From positions 1,612,001-1,676,000 of the forward strand of contig JASANH010000606.1 of the NCBI GenBank assembly GCA_030248295.1: DNA of 64,000 nucleotides, in the 5' to 3' direction. The stretch's first letter is position 1. Each line of letters opens with the position of its first letter. The notes beneath the pieces were generated by a model. It did no database searches. It saw only the letters and a program-made list of their open reading frames with translations, and was not told where the DNA came from. Shown here piece after piece: positions 60,584 to 64,000 of the stretch. The stretch comes from Mesodorylaimus sp. YZB2_4 (lineage: Eukaryota; Nematoda; Enoplea; Dorylaimida; Dorylaimidae). A program made the translations under genes and the position numbers.

Positions 60584-63500
60584 GATGAATCAATGTACAA
60601 TAAATTATCGCTAAGTACGACCAATCGATTACAATCCACGGCCAGTACGCCTCGTCGGCTATCGGCCGCAAGCGCCAACAATCGATCACGACTTACTCAC
60701 CACCATGCGCTGGATGCTTCCTCGATCGCTCAATTGTGAGAAACCTAAAATACAATACTTAGTTTACACGCCACCAACAATCGACCCACCACATAGCTAA
60801 ACCCACGCGATAAGCTCCTCCGCAGGTTCGACACTCGAGCGACGAGCAATCCACCTTCCAATAAACAATGCACACCTGTTCAAACCACAATTTATGCTTA
60901 GCCTAACCCGCCAACATGAGCAGACCAAAAAAGGGGTCCACCACGCATTCGCAGCTTCACGGAAATATCCCTCAAACAGGTTCGCGTAAACATCTATAGC
61001 TAAGCCGGACTATCCATTTTCAACTTCGTTTATAAAAAAGCAACAAGACCAGCTTTTTTGCCAGCGGGACGACAGTTAGACATCCCTCACATTATGATGG
61101 CAGCCGAGCCTAAGCCTCGCACTTTCGACAATTACGTTCTAGACCCATTTTGTGACCTTGTAGAAACGACCCGAGGCGAGGAACGTGTGAAGTCTTCGTG
61201 CAAGTGTCACTCACACAAGCCGACGAGGAATACTTCGGCCAACAAGCATAAACTTTATAGCACGCTCATTTTCTTGGCAAACCGATATTCAAGAGCGCTT
61301 TAGGTCCCGAGCGACTGTGCGTGACAAGGAAAAGAGCTCGTTTCAATACAAGGGGCATTTAATTCGACCTGATCCCTCATACCGTGCCCGTCCGCACGTT
61401 AACTCCCCGACTCTCTAATCTGATCTGAAAATGTCGTCTCGGGGCGAATGCTCCACCGTCTCCTAAGACATTCGGAAATAAGTATGCCCAATATTTCTTG
61501 ACGAAACACGATGGTCCAACCGACTTAGACGGATCAGAATCGTAACCCTCGGCGACAAACACTTTTGACCTCGCGACAAGCGATCGCGATTGTAAATAAC
61601 CGCTGTTTACAAATGACGAATCACTCCATCAAAAAAGCGCCGCAAAACAGAACAGCCTTTGTAGTCGAGACGAGGTCAAAAAACGAAAACATTCTTCTAT
61701 TTATAATCTATTAAAACCGTATCCTCTCCTTTCTCCTTAAAACGCGTGTCCTCTCACTTTTCCATCATCCAAGGAGGTAGAGTCCGCCCGCGAAAATTCC
61801 ATTAATGAAGAATGTCCTGATCGAAAATGGGCCGAGTAGCGCCCCAGCGACCCTCGCTCTCTCACATCGAACCACGGAAGAAGAGTCTTCGAGTAAACGT
61901 TCGCACATAACAAGGCGGAGGCAAAAACAAGCACCCATCGCCTGCGCCGGTGACTAGGTTCGCTCTCGACGACCCAATCCCATTCGCCAGCAAACCGACC
62001 GAAAGAAGCCGAAGGCGCGGTCTGTTGGTCGCTAGGCCAGCCCGGCGCCCTCGTTCTCTGCTCTTGACGTTAGCAGCTGCGTTTGATCAGCGTGAGGTCA
62101 CGCGGGAACGAAGCCGCCGCCGCTGCTTCCTAAAAGCCGAACCAAACTGGCAACGGGTGAAGACGGCGCAAGAACTCGGCCTCGCCACTAAAGCAAAATC
62201 AATAAGTCAATACGCGCGCAAGCAATGGAGAAATGGAGGAATATGCCCCGCGCCCAGGAAATAGCAATCCGACCTACAAAGCCCGTAAAATAAGCACGCG
62301 CTTTAGTGTATAAAACCCGCAGCTAACCTAAAAGCTCCTGCGAGTAACGGCGCCGGCAATAAATTGGCGAAAAGAGCTCGACCGCCCGAAACAACTGCGC
62401 CAAGGAATTGAACCTTTCATTATTCATATCTCGTCAAAGGTTCAGAAAAACCCCAAAACATGCGTTCATAGCATATTAGGCGAGATTACACAACGCCTGC
62501 TGCTCACATTCGTAACACGTCACGTGCACCCTCTCGCCTCCATTCCATTTTTGCTCACACAACAGAAGCTGCCAAAACCAGACTCGACTCACCACTCCAT
62601 CAAGCCACACTGGACCAGAGCACTTTCTATGTTTCTTCCACAAAAACTAACCGCGCAGATGCGAAATAAATGTAAAGGTCGAGGACCAGGTGCTGCTCTG
62701 GTTCCTACCACACGTCGGCTCTTCTCGACCAAAGGTGCCGATGGATGAAATGTTATGTAAGAATTCCAGTGGGATCAACACAAACAACGCCTTGACGAGA
62801 TACTATCAATCCTGACAAGACACGCCTACCGTATAAATGACTACCTTGCTCACACCAAGCACGATATGGCCCCCAGGAGTCCACCTTCGCCCAACAATTA
62901 TCACGTATACTAAGGCAAGGCAGAGTGTAGCCTTAGAAACAACTATAGAATACAGCCTTCGACACATCGACCCGTCACGCACCAGGATATTTCGATTGCT
63001 GAAACAGGATTGAGCTTCCCCGAAAGGCTTACGCCAGCAGTTTCAAAAACCATCGGGCCAGAAGAGGCTGTTCAGAGCTCCGAACAAAACCAGTCAAAAA
63101 AGCAATAAACAAGCATAGTAAGCAATTCATCGTGTATGGATTCCTAATGCATTCACACACTGGTGCAACAATAGAACGTAACGACCAGCAGGAGCAGCAG
63201 ATCCAGCTAGCTCGTAACACATGATCGGCTGTTCAGCTAACATTTTGCAACGCCCAACCACCACTTAACCTGATGCACAAACATCTTACCAACCAATCCC
63301 TCAAGTTCGAGTTTTTCGATTTCCGATTAGCCTACAGTACGAAGTCATTCGCCCGTGAAAACATATTTTCCCCAGTTTCTCTTACAAAGCCGTAAGTTTT
63401 TCTTGGAGAACCTGTCGAAACGCCAGCCCACCATTTGTTTACACTACAGACAGCCAAAAATTCAACTTCCGGTAATGAGTGTGTTGCCAGCTGGCAAATA

Positions 63501-63850
63501 CGTTAGCCAAGAAAGGATTTCTTCCGTTTCATGAGTAATGCGCACACTTGGCGCGGTTCACTTTGCGATACGCAGTGAAAACGCGACCATCGACTTCGCG
63601 CTAAATTCAAATTGCAATAACGTGAAAACGAACGCAAGACGGGCGCACAACGAAAGCACAGACAGCGCGATGCAAATTTTCCACAACAAGGCCGCCCCAC
63701 GAACACGCCCAAAACTAAATATAACAAACCCCCAAAAAACCAAAAAAAAAAAAAAAAAAATACCCCCCCCAACCCCCCCCCAAGTGACGTGCTTACTACA
63801 AAAACTATAATTACTTCACATATAAATAAGCTGCACCACCCATAAAACAC
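60584..63850. other. Upstream region of RUSC-like gene / 3' flank of BPNT2-like gene
   Basis: About 3.3 kb with no recognised gene. The longest frame (61950-62264, plus, Arg-rich) has no family resemblance. A poly(A) tract directly followed by poly(C) runs lies at about 63742-63782. It may contain untranslated first exons and the promoter of the RUSC-like gene. Confidence 0.45.
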
Positions 63851-64000
63851 CTACACCTTGGATGCACTTTTCAACTGGGCCAGCAATTGGAAGTGTTCGT
63901 GCATTGTGACAAGAATGCCCTTGTCCACGAGGACTTCGTCTTTGGAGAAGTAAGTAATATCATCTCCGTTCAATGTGGTTAGTCGACCACCCGCAGCTTG
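63851..64000 (-). CDS. BPNT2: BPNT2/IMPAD1-like (Golgi PAP phosphatase) last exon, partial
   Basis: The frame read leftwards from the window edge ends at TAG 63851-63853 and encodes 49 residues. AAGGRLTTLNGDDITY…GILVTMHEHFQLLAQL matches the C-terminal part of the inositol-monophosphatase-like gPAPP family (GGxxTTLxGxxIxY, then GxLxxxxxxHxxLxxxL). That Golgi enzyme converts 3'-phosphoadenosine 5'-phosphate to AMP and so supports sulfation of glycosaminoglycans. Only the last exon is visible and the catalytic residues are off-window, so BPNT1 or another IMPase relative remains possible. Confidence 0.7.
   Translation of the reverse strand, partial: QAAGGRLTTLNGDDITYFSKDEVLVDKGILVTMHEHFQLLAQLKSASKV

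Noticed and set aside
61950..62264. 104-codon Arg-rich frame upstream of the RUSC-like gene
   Set aside because: Low-complexity basic composition, no domain, no plausible splice context.
63742..63782. Poly(A) followed by poly(C) tract
   Set aside because: Looked like a possible retroposon tail, but no element body or target duplication was found; homopolymer runs are also common assembly artefacts.

Overview
The window is eukaryotic nuclear DNA. Every recognisable protein gene is bilaterian and nearly all are split by short introns (many 45-110 bp) that end in TTTCAG or TTTTAG. Genes are packed closely on both strands. Short pyrimidine-CAG acceptors, small introns, an operon-like gene pair and TTAGGC-type repeats inside one element point to a small-genome ecdysozoan invertebrate. 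A nematode is my best guess and a tardigrade-like animal remains possible. No species can be named from the sequence alone. Most gene models below were built by joining exons at GT-AG (twice GC-AG) sites. Exon lengths and phases were checked to keep one open frame, except for one lebercilin junction that is flagged.

Layout, left to right: p66/GATAD2 NuRD subunit (+, 5' end off-window); HDAC11 and ATG5 (both -, only 125 bp between the ATG5 stop and the HDAC11 ATG); STE24/ZMPSTE24 CAAX protease (+), whose 2.3-kb intron holds a hAT-type element and a mariner-like relic; lebercilin/LCA5-like coiled-coil protein (+); Regnase/ZC3H12 endoribonuclease (-); about 5 kb with no confirmed gene, holding a short inverted-repeat element and two unassigned coding-like segments; akirin (+); protein kinase D (+); ARMC8 (+, 22 coding exons), whose last intron holds nested inverted-repeat elements; a CIN85/CD2AP-type SH3 adaptor (-); tRNA-Leu(UAA) (+); UDP-glucose dehydrogenase (-); SAFB-like SAP/RRM protein (+), with an intronless KCTD8/12/16-type gene on the opposite strand inside its first intron; a RUSC-like RUN+SH3 adaptor (-); and the last exon of a BPNT2/gPAPP-like phosphatase (-) at the right edge.

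Most are conserved housekeeping or signalling genes. There are loose themes only: chromatin (p66, HDAC11, akirin, SAFB), autophagy and the CTLH E3 ligase (ATG5, ARMC8), and vesicle or signalling adaptors (CIN85-like, RUSC-like, PKD). UDP-glucose dehydrogenase and a gPAPP-like phosphatase both bear on sulfated glycosaminoglycan synthesis but lie about 20 kb apart. I found no new multi-gene system. The less ordinary content is in gene architecture (nested gene, operon-like pair, GC-AG introns, an 11-nt final coding exon) and in several small transposon-like elements within introns.
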